From Drosophila pseudoobscura (lineage: Eukaryota; Arthropoda; Insecta; Diptera; Drosophilidae), in the NCBI RefSeq assembly GCF_009870125.1, contig NC_046680.1, forward strand, positions 17,007,501-17,071,500: DNA of 64,000 nucleotides. The letters are read 5' to 3'. The position numbers were made by a program, and so were the translations under genes. Below the pieces are notes generated by a model. It was not told the DNA's origin. It made no database searches and worked only from the letters and a program-made list of their open reading frames with translations. Positions 49,459-62,500 of this stretch are shown in pieces (the first letter of the stretch is position 1; every line of letters starts with the position of its first letter).

Positions 49459-49590
49459 TATAAAAACCCATTGAAAACATGAGCCCGTTACAAAAATAAC
49501 ACAAACCACAAAAGCTAATAGGAAATCAGTGATGGGATTCAGAATAGTACAAGGACTAAGGACTAAGGACACAACTCTACGAACAATTCT

Positions 49591-52050
<2,460 letters not shown>

Positions 52051-52810
52051 TATTCACTTTTCAAGTTTATTGCACTTGGCGTAGTTTATTTATAATACTT
52101 TTAGACACAAGTCGCACAGCCCGTCGGAGTTTTGAAAACGCTATCCGGCTTTCACGTGAGCCCAAAATCGATATTATGTTTTATTCGACGTAGCGTGATG
52201 TCGGAATAAACGTCGCCTGCTTGTTTGTATTGTAAAATGATTTATCTATTAGGTATTGTGCGCCTATAATTGCTTATGAATTAGTTGTACTTTTGCACTA
52301 ATAACTAAAATTACTTAAACAGAAATTGCACTAGAAAACTTTGGCGGCCCTAGGTCTTGGTGCACGCTCTTTGGCTTCGTTTTCACAAATGCAGGAAAAT
52401 TAAAGCATTGGTCGCACGGACCCGGAAACACATAGAGAGAGAGAGAGAGAGAGTGGGAGAGCAAAAGTCCCACTGCGCAAGGCTGGAGAGTAGCAGCCCC
52501 CCGTGGCAGGCGCCAAATGAGGGCGGCGGTTGAATTAATTTGATTCGTCAACCGATTCACGAAACGGTTCGGATTCAAAAGAAAATCAAAAACAAAGCAA
52601 TCCTGAATTAGTATGTTTCTAAGAAGCATAATCATTAGCATTTGTAAAATCAGTTCTTGCCCAAATTCCGAGAGCTACGCATCAATTTTTGTGCTATCGG
52701 TTTTACGAAAACAAACTTTTTTTTTGCATTTTTCAAAATTAATTGAAGGTATAAAAAATCAAAAATAACTATTGTTACAACGCAAAAATTCATAGTCTAT
52801 CCACTACAGC
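52051..52810. promoter_or_regulatory. Divergent promoter interval, ADPS / small basic gene
   Basis: Upstream of ADPS lie a CACGTG E-box (52153-52158) and an ATCGATA DRE-like site (52167-52173), both typical of fly housekeeping promoters. A GA tract (52434-52453) offers GAGA-factor sites. A TCAGTTC initiator near 52651 could start the rightward small gene. Assignments are by motif only. Confidence 0.4.
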
Positions 52811-52975
52811 ATGCCGTCCAAGAAGAAAGATTCGGCCAAGAGCTCCAAAAAGGGGGCCCAAGAGAAAGCCCCCAGTACCGATCCGGCACTGGCCACCTCC
52901 ACTGCATCAGCACCGGAGACGTCACCAGTGAAGCAGTCGAAGGGCTCTAAGAAGGGCAAGGGCACGAAGAAGTAG
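52811..52975 (+). CDS. Small Lys/Ser-rich protein, 54 residues
   Basis: Single-exon ORF starting MPSKKKDSAKSSKKGAQ and ending SKKGKGTKK. The two ends are Lys-rich and the centre is Ala/Thr/Ser/Pro-rich; no hydrophobic core, so it is probably disordered and may bind nucleic acid or ribosomes. I do not recognise it. Support for a real gene: coding-type codon use (GCC, AAG, CTG), a start placed about 160 nt after a TCAGTTC initiator, and AATAAA at 53069-53074 about 95 nt after the stop, giving a compact transcription unit. Comparison with other flies would settle it. Confidence 0.6.
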   Translation: MPSKKKDSAKSSKKGAQEKAPSTDPALATSTASAPETSPVKQSKGSKKGKGTKK

Positions 52976-53911
52976 TGGTGTTCAAATCAAAATTAATCAA
53001 GATCTTCTGTGGGAGAAAAATTCCCAGAAGATATTATTGAAGACTCATTAGAATTACACAAAAGATGCAATAAAAACCGATATCCAACCGATTCGCTCTC
53101 TTACACTGCTCTCTTTCTTATTGGGGATGAACCTGCCCTGACAAGAGCCCAGCCCAGGGAGAGCCTGATATATGTACGTATGTATGTACATATTTCCGCC
53201 CAATTGGGGGTGGATTCGGCTTGGGGGTTGTACTACCCGTTTCCGTATCGCACTGCTATCGTCTTTATGGTGCGTGTGCCAGTGTGAATCATAGAATAGT
53301 TATTTCAATGAAATGGAGACCGACAGGTGGTTTTAATTGTATATGACGTCCTACGAGAACTATATTAAAGATACGTGTGGTATATACAGAATACCGCTGA
53401 ACGGTGATAATTGGTTGTGAAAGCCATAGCAGATGTTTGTTAATTTTTCATGTAAATCGAACCGTTATGGGGTTAACTAACAAGGCGAATCCACTAGGTA
53501 AACTGTGGGAAAAACAGCAGTGGGCATTGGATCCAATTTAAACAATAAACGACATTATAGTATATGTATTTAGAAACCTTAGAGGGACGCACTTTAATCA
53601 ACATTTCGGGGCAATACGGAACCATAATCCATTCACAATCCGATCCATATCCACTCACAACGACTTATCCGGCGGAAAGGGAATCAACTGCAGCGTACAG
53701 CTTTTAAACCGAAACTGAGAGATCTCCAATCTCCACCTTCATTTACCGATCCACACTGTCTCGCACAATGTTTTCTCTTGCAAATAGCTGTTACGTAGCT
53801 ATTTGCACTATGCTGTATAGTTTAACAATTGTCTGAAGTGTAAATTCGTCAATGCTTCAACGACACAAAAACAAAAAAAAAAACAAAAATTAACAACAAA
53901 GTGGCCGTTAT
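52976..53911. other. Intergenic DNA with poly(A) signal of the small gene
   Basis: AATAAA at 53069-53074. Otherwise AT-rich; ends in an A-rich stretch (53866-53900) just before the ORF at 53912. No other gene seen. Confidence 0.45.
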
Positions 53912-54613
53912 TTGTACAATTTTCTCACAACGACACATGAAAACCTGACGACACTGACCGGTCAAAGTTTATTGTGGGATGGGGCATCGGGCAGGCCTTT
54001 AATTGGCGGCTATTCGGTATTCGAATACTTGTACTTTGAAACTTCGAAAATGCCTTTTTTCCCTGATTGGTTGCTTACTTTATTGCCAAGTTTACACACC
54101 TTCGTTATCAAAAGTGATAACCGGCTGATGGGCATCATATCTGATGGATGCCCCGCCAATTTGCTGACGAGAGTGAGCGCCGCCAGGGAGTACCCAGTAC
54201 TTTGGGATATCGTACATCTGCGGAAGATTTTGGCAAAATATCGCGTTGTCGACAGAGTACTGAGCCCCGTTTACAATTTTCATTTCACTGCGGCAAAATG
54301 GCGGGATACGGAGTTCCCACCTGTGCGCGTGGATTTCCAGAACCGGATTGCAGAGGATCTTACACAGTTGAAGCATCTTATTGCACGTGTTTGTTCCTAT
54401 CCTTTCCTACCATTCACCACACTGAACCGACTCAATAGCACCGACCTGGAGCTATCCGGCCTTGCCATAACGGCTATGGTGACCGACATTATATCAGATA
54501 TGTCGATGGAGGGTCGTCGAATGTTCAAATTAAGTCCATACAAGTTTATGGCAACACTCTTGGGAGTCTCGGTGTTGGATACTCCCAACCCGGATGGAGT
54601 CCACCCCGGATAG
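53912..54613 (+). CDS. Unrecognised protein, 233 residues
   Basis: Open frame from 53912 (MYNFLTTTHENLTTLTGQ) to a TAG at 54611-54613. The composition is that of a folded protein, with aromatic and hydrophobic positions throughout (YSVFEYLYFETSKMPFFPDW, LWDIVHLRKILAKYRVVD, LSGLAITAMVTDIISD). The stop falls at the edge of a GGATA tandem repeat, so the 3' end may be truncated. I cannot name it. By eye the order and spacing of some segments recall the RNase H-like domain of Maelstrom (VF..LYF...PFFP...LP, later L..LAI...VTDIISD), but the zinc/ECHC residues of that family are not conserved, so this is a weak guess. Other possibilities are a lineage-restricted gene or part of a mobile element. An interior 90 bp (54029-54118) recurs at 55038-55128. 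Confidence 0.5.
   Translation: MYNFLTTTHENLTTLTGQSLLWDGASGRPLIGGYSVFEYLYFETSKMPFFPDWLLTLLPSLHTFVIKSDNRLMGIISDGCPANLLTRVSAAREYPVLWDIVHLRKILAKYRVVDRVLSPVYNFHFTAAKWRDTEFPPVRVDFQNRIAEDLTQLKHLIARVCSYPFLPFTTLNRLNSTDLELSGLAITAMVTDIISDMSMEGRRMFKLSPYKFMATLLGVSVLDTPNPDGVHPG
54029..54118 (+). repeat. 90-bp direct repeat, copy inside the unrecognised ORF
   Basis: Identical to 55038-55128 except for one extra T in a T-run of the second copy. This copy encodes part of the ORF (LYFETSKMPFF region). Confidence 0.9.
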
Positions 54614-54640
54614 GATAGGATAGGTATCCTATCTCATCTC
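54607..54640 (+). repeat. GGATA tandem repeat with small inverted repeat
   Basis: Four GGATA-type units, then GATAGG-TAT-CCTATC, a short hairpin-forming sequence, directly at the stop codon of the preceding ORF. Confidence 0.6.
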
Positions 54641-54827
54641 CTATATAAGAGATATATATACATTGAAAAAAAACATATATATACACAGTGGCGTTGAATT
54701 TTTTTTTTCAATTTTTACCTGCAAAGTATAGTATTAAAAGTTTGAGTAAAACAGTTTTTTGGGCATTGTAAAAACTTCTGAAAGAGAAGTAAAGTAATTG
54801 TAAATCTATCTTACTCACATGGGATTT

Positions 54828-54885
54828 CGCTTTACATTTACTTTTACATTTACTTTACATTTACATTTACTTTACTTCAACCACG
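54828..54885 (+). repeat. TTTACA/TTTAC simple repeat
   Basis: Imperfect repeats of ACATTTACTTT; no function apparent. Confidence 0.6.
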
Positions 54886-55033
54886 TTTCCAACTTCGTTT
54901 CCACACGTTGGGACACAATTTTCGCATTCAGCTAGAAAATCAAATTCAACTCCAGAGGGTGTCTTATTTTGAAGCCAATCAGAATCATATATTCCCCAAT
55001 CAGAAGGGAGAGTTTTCATAAGTTGATGCAAAT
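54867..55033 (-). other. Unrecognised coding-like fragment
   Basis: About 55 residues are open on the minus strand, including DLHQLMKTLPSDWGIYDSDW and FDFLAECENCVPTCGNEV with three closely spaced Cys. Composition is protein-like, but the left side ends in a stop within simple repeats and the right side is cut by the 90-bp repeat at 55038. It may be a stranded exon of another gene or a mobile-element piece. No family assigned. Confidence 0.3.
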
Positions 55034-55037
55034 CTAT

Positions 55038-55128
55038 TTGTACTTTGAAACTTCGAAAATGCCTTTTTTTCCCTGATTGGTTGCTTACTTTATTGCCAAG
55101 TTTACACACCTTCGTTATCAAAAGTGAG
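55038..55128 (+). repeat. 90-bp direct repeat, second copy
   Basis: Near-perfect direct copy of 54029-54118; flanks are unrelated to those of the first copy. Confidence 0.9.
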
Positions 55129-55279
55129 CACACGCGCACGCAGCCAGGAAGTGGAAACAAATATTAAATGCACTGCGTTTTTAAAACTAAGCCTTTTTGT
55201 TTGTTTTGGCTTTGCTTTTTTTGAAGCCAAACGGCTACTTTCTGGCGACATCTATTTGTCAACTTCTGAACTAAGCCAG

Positions 55280-55342
55280 CGATAATAACAGAATCGATAT
55301 CAATTTTGTAATCAATAACAGCATCGATAATGATGAACGATA
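55280..55342. promoter_or_regulatory. CGATA cluster (DREF/BEAF-32-type)
   Basis: Four CGATA motifs in 63 bp (55280, 55295, 55325, 55338), two of them in ATCGATA context. Such clusters bind DREF or the boundary factor BEAF-32 and mark housekeeping promoters or domain borders. It lies immediately before the promoter-like block at 55358. Confidence 0.45.
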
Positions 55343-55357
55343 ACGATGATGAATTCA

Positions 55358-55435
55358 TCAGTATATTTACGGTATATTTTTCAAATGAGACCGTATATTT
55401 CGGTGCTGTTCTGAGGGTCATACTGTAGAAATACT
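55358..55435 (+). promoter_or_regulatory. Motif-6/Motif-1-like promoter cassette, diverged copy
   Basis: Two GTATATTT elements (Ohler Motif 6) are followed by GGTCATACTG, one base off Motif 1 (GGTCACACTG). It matches the intact cassette at 56208-56269. It may be a second, weaker upstream promoter or a relic of duplication. Confidence 0.45.
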
Positions 55436-55548
55436 GATTTTCGCCGCGCTCCCATGGTATTTTTGTCAATTTCATCAATCTATTAATTTAATTTTCAATG
55501 TTATACAGAAATCCAATAAATGCAAGTATTTCGAATAGGCCAATCATG

Positions 55549-55624
55549 TATAGAATTGATTCGTCAATCGTACAAAATTGAGTGGGCATGGCTAAATGTT
55601 CTATATAAAGAGTATTATTCAACG
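55549..55624 (+). repeat. Duplicated block, copy 1 (paired with 56089-56172)
   Basis: Shares TGGGCATGGCTAAATGTTCT and adjoining sequence with 56089-56172; the copies are diverged but alignable. In copy 2 the block is followed at once by the promoter cassette. Confidence 0.7.
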
Positions 55625-55650
55625 GAACAAAGAATATGAGAAAATTTGAA

Positions 55651-55690
55651 TTCGCCGCAGTTCGCCGCAGTTCGCCCCAGTTCGCTTTAG
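55651..55690 (+). repeat. 10-bp tandem repeat TTCGCCGCAG x4
   Basis: Four exact-length units starting at 55651, 55661, 55671 and 55681; the last two carry changes. Confidence 0.85.
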
Positions 55691-55706
55691 GCAACAAGGA
55701 GTCCCA

Positions 55707-55763
55707 TTCCATGCACAAATGTTGCTAATTCCATGCACAAATGTTGCTAATTCCATGCACAAA
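55707..55763 (+). repeat. 22-bp tandem repeat, 2.6 copies
   Basis: Unit begins TTCCATGCACAAATG; copies at 55707, 55729 and a partial at 55751, identical to each other, so recent. Confidence 0.9.
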
Positions 55764-56207
55764 TACCCTGGGGGAAATGGATGTTATAGAACTGTGAATA
55801 CGTTTGTCTTCCAAGAATCCGTAGGTATCAGGATCGACATAAATATATACAAGATACTAATAATACACATGAATAAGTCGAAAACATATCAATTTGATAA
55901 AAGGTCTTAATAAATTACGTTTGATCTACATATAAAATTAACAAAATAGGGTGCACAAAGACCTATACACGCATCATGTCTTTAACTACCAGCAACATTG
56001 CAACTGATTTTTTGTTGAGCTATTTTGTTTAAACCTTGTTTTAGTCAAAATACAATAAAAGCAACAAATAAAAACTAACCAATCTTGTAGAATATCTATT
56101 CATTAATCGTATAAAATTATATGGGCATGGCTAAATGTTCTATATAGCTAGTAATATTCGATGGAATATCAAAAACGATGAATATGTTATAAGAACTTGA
56201 ATTCGTC

Positions 56208-56269
56208 AGTATATTTACGGTATATTTTTTAAATGAGATGGTATGTTTCGGTATATTTCGGTCACACTG
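56208..56269 (+). promoter_or_regulatory. Lap1 core promoter (Motif 6 + Motif 1)
   Basis: Two GGTATATTT elements (56219 and 56250 region) and a perfect GGTCACACTG (56260-56269), the binding site of M1BP. This is the TATA-less housekeeping promoter type of Drosophila. Transcription should begin just downstream; a 5' UTR intron probably follows (donor AGGTGAGC at 56571, acceptor TTTGCAG ending 56687) before the Lap1 start codon at 56746. Confidence 0.7.
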
Positions 56270-56745
56270 CTTGCCGTTTTAAGTGAAAAACATTAAATAA
56301 AACCGCAATAAATGGTTTAAAAAAAAACCGAATAATATTTAATTAGTATGAAAGTTTAGGGGAAACCACAAGCATAGCCAGGTGGCTGCACAAGAGCAAC
56401 AAAGAGAGGCTTAAGAAGTCTCTTTTGTGTATGTCAGTGTGGGTGTGTGTGTGCATGTTAGTGTTGGTGGACAGAACAATAACAAGCCGAGAAAAGAGAA
56501 GAATGTCAATGGCTTTGGAATGTAATGGAGCAGGACCCACAGTAATGCTCCAACTTCGGCGATGAATCATAGGTGAGCTATGCGCCAAGCCCTCGTGTCG
56601 ACCCCATTAGGCCAGCCTGCTTTACCGCACCATATATGCATGCGGTGTGTACATACATATCTGACAGTTGCTCTTCTTCCTTTGCAGCCACCCGAACCGT
56701 GCCTTAATATCGAACGACTAGCAATATACATATGTACAACTAAAG

Positions 56746-59541
56746 ATGCCGCTCCTGAGCAAATGCTTTCCTTGCTTCAAATTCAAGCACGAGGAGGTGA
56801 TTGACAAGCTGGACTATAGCAATACACCGCTCACCGACTTCCCCGAGGTCTGGCAGCACGAGCGGACGCTGGAGGAGCTCTACCTGAGCACCACCCGGGT
56901 GAGTCCAGAGCCACTTTGTTGGAGACTGCTTCCTGCTAACGTTCCTTTTGCCTTCTTCAGCTGCAATCTTTGCCACCGCAGTTGTTTTACTGCCAGGGCC
57001 TACGTGTGCTCCATGTGAACAGCAACAATCTGGAGAGCATTCCCCAGGCCATTGGTAGTCTGCGCCAGCTACAGAATTTGGATCTCAATCGGAATCGTGA
57101 GTGAGAATAAGAACTCTATATCTGCTAAAAGATGCTCATGGATAATTGTGTCCTTTCAGTGATTGTAAATGTACCCGATGAAATCAAGGCCTGCAAGCAT
57201 TTAACCCGACTGGATCTGAGTTGCAACAGCCTACAACGTCTTCCAGATGCAGTTACCTCGCTCATATCCCTGCAGGAGCTGCTGTTGAACGAAACGTACC
57301 TGGAGTTTCTTCCAGCCAACTTTGGACGGCTGGTCAATCTGAGGATTCTCGAGCTACGTCTCAACAATCTCATCACGCTTCCCAAGTCTATGGTGCGGCT
57401 AGTGAATCTACAGCGACTGGACATTGGAGGCAATGAGTTCACAGAGCTTGTGAGTGAACACACAGAACCACCTCATTAAGAACCACATAAATTTTAAATC
57501 ATTTGCAGCCCGAAGTCGTTGGAGAGCTGAAATCCTTGCGAGAGCTGTGGATCGACTTCAATCAAATTCGCCGCGTGTCCGCCAACATTGGTAAACTGCG
57601 CGAACTCCAGCACTTTGAGGCCAACGGCAATCTTCTGGACACACTGCCCAGCGAGCTGAGCAACTGGCGGAATGTGGAAGTTCTATCAATTTGCTCCAAC
57701 AACCTGGAAGCATTCCCCTTCAGCGTCGGCATGCTAAAGTCTCTGGTGACGTTCAAGTGCGAGTCGAACGGGCTGACAGAGCTTCCCGATAGCATCAGCT
57801 ACTTGGAGCAGCTGGAGGAGCTGGTCCTCAGCCACAACAAGTTGATCCGCCTGCCCAGCACCATTGGAATGCTGCGAAGTCTGCGGTTTCTCTTCGCCGA
57901 TGAGAATCAGCTCCGCCAGTTGCCCGACGAGCTTTGCAGCTGCCAGCAGCTGAGTGTCTTGAGTATGGCCAACAATCAGTTGTCCGCGCTGCCCCAAAAC
58001 ATCGGAAACCTGGGAAAGCTGAAGGTCATCAACGTGGTCAACAACTATATCAATGCGCTGCCCGTCTCCATGCTGAACCTAGTGAATCTCACCTCACTGT
58101 GGCTAAGCGACAATCAGTCGCAGCCCCTGGTGCCTCTGCAATACTTGGATGCCAGTACAAAGACACAGTTGACCTGCTTCATGCTGCCCCAGGTCACCTT
58201 CAAGATGAACAGTATGCAGGCCCAGCAGCAGGCCCAAGAGCAGTACGAGTTTGTGTACGCCAATCAGCAGCATCCGCATGCAAGTCCTTCGCGGCGCATC
58301 TGCTTTGCCGAGGAGGCCACCATATTGAGCAATGCCAAAACGCAGCCGGCGCCCAGTTATCCCAGCTACGTAGCTGCACCGCCAACACCAACGCCGGACC
58401 AGATGGCGGGGTCGGTTCGATTGATGCGATCGCCCACTCCGTATCCCAAGGAGCTGCGCCAAATGGCGAAATACGTTAGGCAAGCCCAGGCAGCAGCGAC
58501 GTCGGCAAACGCCAATGAGGTGAGGGAGGCCCGCGTAGTGCCCAATGGCCAAGTTCACTGTGATACCGACCATACCAATGCCGAGCAAGATGTTGTGGAT
58601 CAGGCCGCGGCAAGTGCAATATACGGCGTTGCGCCGGAGAACGCTCACATCTACGGTGTCTATCAGCAGCCGACTACGACGCAGCAGCTTCCGGTTCCTA
58701 CACAAGAGTACTACGGCCTGCCCCTGGTCAACTACGAGGCGCACTATCAGCAGTTGTACGTCGAGGCCAACACCTTACCCACCACACATCTGAACGGTGA
58801 CCAGGAATACGAATTGCAGCCCTTGCAGCCACAGCAGCAGCAGCAGGCAGTGCCGCCACCTCGATTAGAGCCGCCACCCTACCATATAGCTAGAGTATAT
58901 ACCAAGAAAACGCCAGAGGATCTTAATCTCTACGAGTCCATGAGACAGCGCAAGCAACAGCAGCAGCAGCAGCAGATGGAGCAAACGATCTATCAGGATG
59001 CTCTGAATAGCAACTTTAAGACCACGGCGATCGGTGCCCAGGAAGAAGAGCCCATCGAACAGCTGGACTACCAAAACAATGTCAGCAATCTGGAGCAGAG
59101 CCCCGAGGACGAGGAGGAAGAGCTGGATGATAGCTTGTCGCAGCACTCGATGAACTCCACGGCCACCAACAACACTTCCAGAGCAAGTCACAAAAAGTCA
59201 ACCTGGATCTTTGGCGTCCACAAGAATCCGACGGTCAAGCAGGTTACCCTCAAATGGGAGAACAGCATGGGCTTTGAAGTAGCTGAGCTGCTCAATCACG
59301 TGAGTATTTTCATGCCAATTCTGTTTACGTGATGAAATGAACTCTAATTGTTGCCTTTTTTTAGGTGGGCATCTTTGTGAGTGCCGTTACGCCCAACACA
59401 AACGCCGCTCGCCTGTTGAGCCTCAACGACAAGTTGCTTGAGATAGACGGCTACGACCTGACCAATGCCAATCTAAAGGATGCCAAACGGGTGCTGCTTA
59501 ACAGTGGCACTGTCATGAACATAATGTTGTCAAGAAAATGA
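56746..59541 (+). CDS. Lap1: Lap1, LRR and PDZ (LAP-family) protein
   Basis: Five coding exons, 56746-56898, 56961-57096, 57160-57449, 57509-59299, 59365-59541; all phases agree, 848 residues. It belongs to the LAP family with Scribble, Erbin, Densin-180 and Lano. The N-terminus MPLLSKCFPCFKF has two Cys suited to palmitoylation, as in Erbin. Leucine-rich repeats of 23 residues run from about 35 to 400 (for example LTRLDLSCNSLQRLPDAV, LEELVLSHNKLIRLPSTI), followed by a LAP-specific region, a disordered Gln/Pro-rich stretch with a seven-Gln run near 676, an acidic patch (EDEEEELDD), and a single C-terminal PDZ domain (about 765-848, with carboxylate loop MGFEVAEL). LAP proteins organise basolateral membrane and junctional complexes; the specific role of fly Lap1 is little known. 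The promoter is of housekeeping type. Confidence 0.95.
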
Positions 59542-62500
59542 TGGACCATTTGTTTCTAAGCCCAAACCGATTCCCATCACGAGACCGAAGACTTTTTGTG
59601 CATTTTTCTACAGCATTTTTCAAATGAGCTAAATAGCCGCCGATATAGGATCAAACCGCTTGGATCTACCATAATGTTAGTTGATAAATCGCGCCCTCTT
59701 CCGCCCTGGCTATCCACAGATCAGTCATAGAAAACTATTGCCAGCTAACAGAGCCTAAGCTTTTCATATTTGATAGATAGGTGCATCCAAACTGCCATTT
59801 TCCACATACCTAGATGAAGTAACTACTCGACAACTAGATGAAGAACCTCATGATATGGATGATATTTGTATTTATAGTCTGTAATGTGGTATACTCATCA
59901 TTTCATTTTACACTTAAGCTTGATTCCGAATGTGGTTCTATGAATTTGTTACTTTAAATGACTGTATTTGCTTTGATTTATCCAAAACTAATTTAAGCTA
60001 CTCAGTATTTTTTGTAAATAGTTATGTAAGCGATCAGCAAAGGCAATATTTAGTTGTGTCAATTATGAATTATAGACATTTAGAACTTCTTCGATCCCAT
60101 AGCGGAAATAACTAGCTAAAATGTATAACGCATTTGTATCTCAAGCTGGGAGGCACGGACGGCACTAAATACTCGTATTTATTGAAATAGTGCAATTAGC
60201 GTCGATTATAGGTATATATACGCACATTAACAAGTATATAGACACGATAATCAGACAAAAAAAATACCTACAACTAGCGCCTACTCTACGCCCAGCGTTG
60301 TTCAAATTTGTGCCCCAAAATTAAGAATATGTATAGACGAATTACTCGATTGATTACGAACAAAGGATAGTTGCTGTTTATGTTAGTTGTTATGGTGCAG
60401 CAATATAAATTCGATATATATATATATATATTTACACATACGCATACTCCGTATTTATTGTCCAATTCAGAGGAATGTATCGAACCAACCATTATTTTCC
60501 GTGGAAAATTGTTAACGAAACGAAAGTAGCGAGTGAGCGAATTCTATTCTATTGTTCTATTCTATTGGCGTTGTGATCAGTATTATGTTCTATTGTAGCT
60601 GGTTATTCAAAGTTGAGCACTGCACTCCTATATCCATTCAATTTATCTAGTATATAGAACACCACACACCTCCACACCCCACACCACACACACACATACA
60701 TGCATACAAATCTAGCTAACTTAAGCCAGCGCACACATTTTGCCAATTCAATTTGATTTAAGAGCGTTACAACAAATCACTGAAATACAACTTTCACTTT
60801 GTCATTTCGCCATAGTTTTGATTAAATCTTATCGAGCCGCCGGCAGACAACAGAGCCGGAAAAGACCAAGAACACCAGCAACCAGCTACTCAACAGCCGG
60901 GCCTAATGATTAATGTCCCCGGGCTGCCGCTGTCGTTATCGACAGGCAATTATCTATGGAAATTAATTGTCGGCGACATTTGTTGTGTGCCAGCCAGCCC
61001 GACACCCAGTGAGGCACGCAATCCGGCAGTGGACTCCGGGATGGGGTATGGACACCACTAATCCCCACGTGCCCAGCCCACAACAACATCATCAGCGTCA
61101 ACGAATGTTGCGGCACTTTTGGAGAATATATTTGCATAAAAACTGTGCAAACAGCGCGGTGGTAAATTCAACTGGAAAGTAGGCAACGAAAAAGCGCAAC
61201 CGAATATTGTACAGTGTGATCGAAAGGATAAATGAGTGATACTTTGGCAGACTATTCGCTGGGCCAATACTTCAACTAACTGAACTAATAATAAAGATAC
61301 TTATCTTTTAAGGAAACCAATTACCACCAAAGTATCCAATAAGCAATCCTTGTCGGAAGATCTCTTTTGCAGCAAGTCTTTTATCTCCCTATCGACGACT
61401 GATATCCATAGATTTTACTCAAAAAAAACTCTGTCGGCACCCACTGTGCATCGAGTCGAAGAAGCCGTTGGCGGGCGCCAGGAAAAAGGATGACTGTGTG
61501 CATACATACACATTTCTTTTATATATCACTAATAATAATAATTACACACACACAAACAGAGACAGAGAGAGAGAGAAGGAGGCACCGACACACACGGACA
61601 CTTTGAGCTCCGGGATGATAGAGTGTGGTGCTCTGGTGGGTGTCGGGCCTTGTCCTTGTCAAATGTTTCGTTATCTGTGTGGGTTGGTGTCTTTTTGCTG
61701 TTGCCACATACACATACACCCCGCCCCCTCCACCAGCGCCGTTAACATCCAACTACAACAGCGAGCGACTCCAAACGGCGCTTTGCCAGTGACCTTCGCG
61801 TGTTGCGACTCTGACGGGGAGATGGCATATGTTTTTGTTACCCCACTGTGAACCCTTGGTTCAGAGAATAGATTTCGAGCAACTCGATTTGACATATGAT
61901 GTGCTGCCAGTTTCTTTTCGGTTCCCTATACAATCTGGCCCAAATACATTTATCAATATCGGATCTGGTCGATTGAAATGCCAGCCAGAGGCACCAACTC
62001 ATCTTTCACTTCGTCTGCTGCTGCTGCTGTTGCCACGGAATGTGGCAGTTCTCCCTCCCTCCGAACCCTCGCGTGCCCTGACCCTGCCTACCCCATCCTA
62101 TCAGTCATTAGCATTTCCGGCGTGTATTTATGGCCAAAAAATGTTGCGCCATAAACATGGGAACAAAACAAAATGCGACAAATTTGCGACGATTGCCCCC
62201 CCCTGGCCTGGGGGCCTGGGCTATAGGGCAGGAGGACGACTGAGTGGAAATGTATCCCCCTGGGCCATATAATTGTCATCTAGAATAAAATATGTACATA
62301 CTCGTACATAGGGGTATATTCGCTCAATTGGAGCTTCTCCAGAAGCACGGCTCAGGGCATGGGATGGGCATGGGCATGGCAATTGCAATGCAAAAACCAT
62401 TGCATACTTGGCGCAAAGTTTATTTTTATGCGAACAACGACGCAAGTGGGGGGGTATTGAGGAGTGGATACACACACCCAGGGCTAGGGGCAACAAATCA

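Larger units (their letters stand above)
38301..49590. other. Gene-poor interval between Kank and alkyl-DHAP synthase
   Basis: About 11.3 kb without a gene I can support. Contents: CTG/CCTG tracts (38850-38882, 49020-49052), CTCT tracts (47566-47590, 48034-48062), a CA tract near 47837, a short inverted-repeat element (43446-43624), a doubtful small ORF pair (38911-39194), and the synthase poly(A) signal at 49453-49458. It probably holds enhancers of the flanking genes. Confidence 0.5.
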
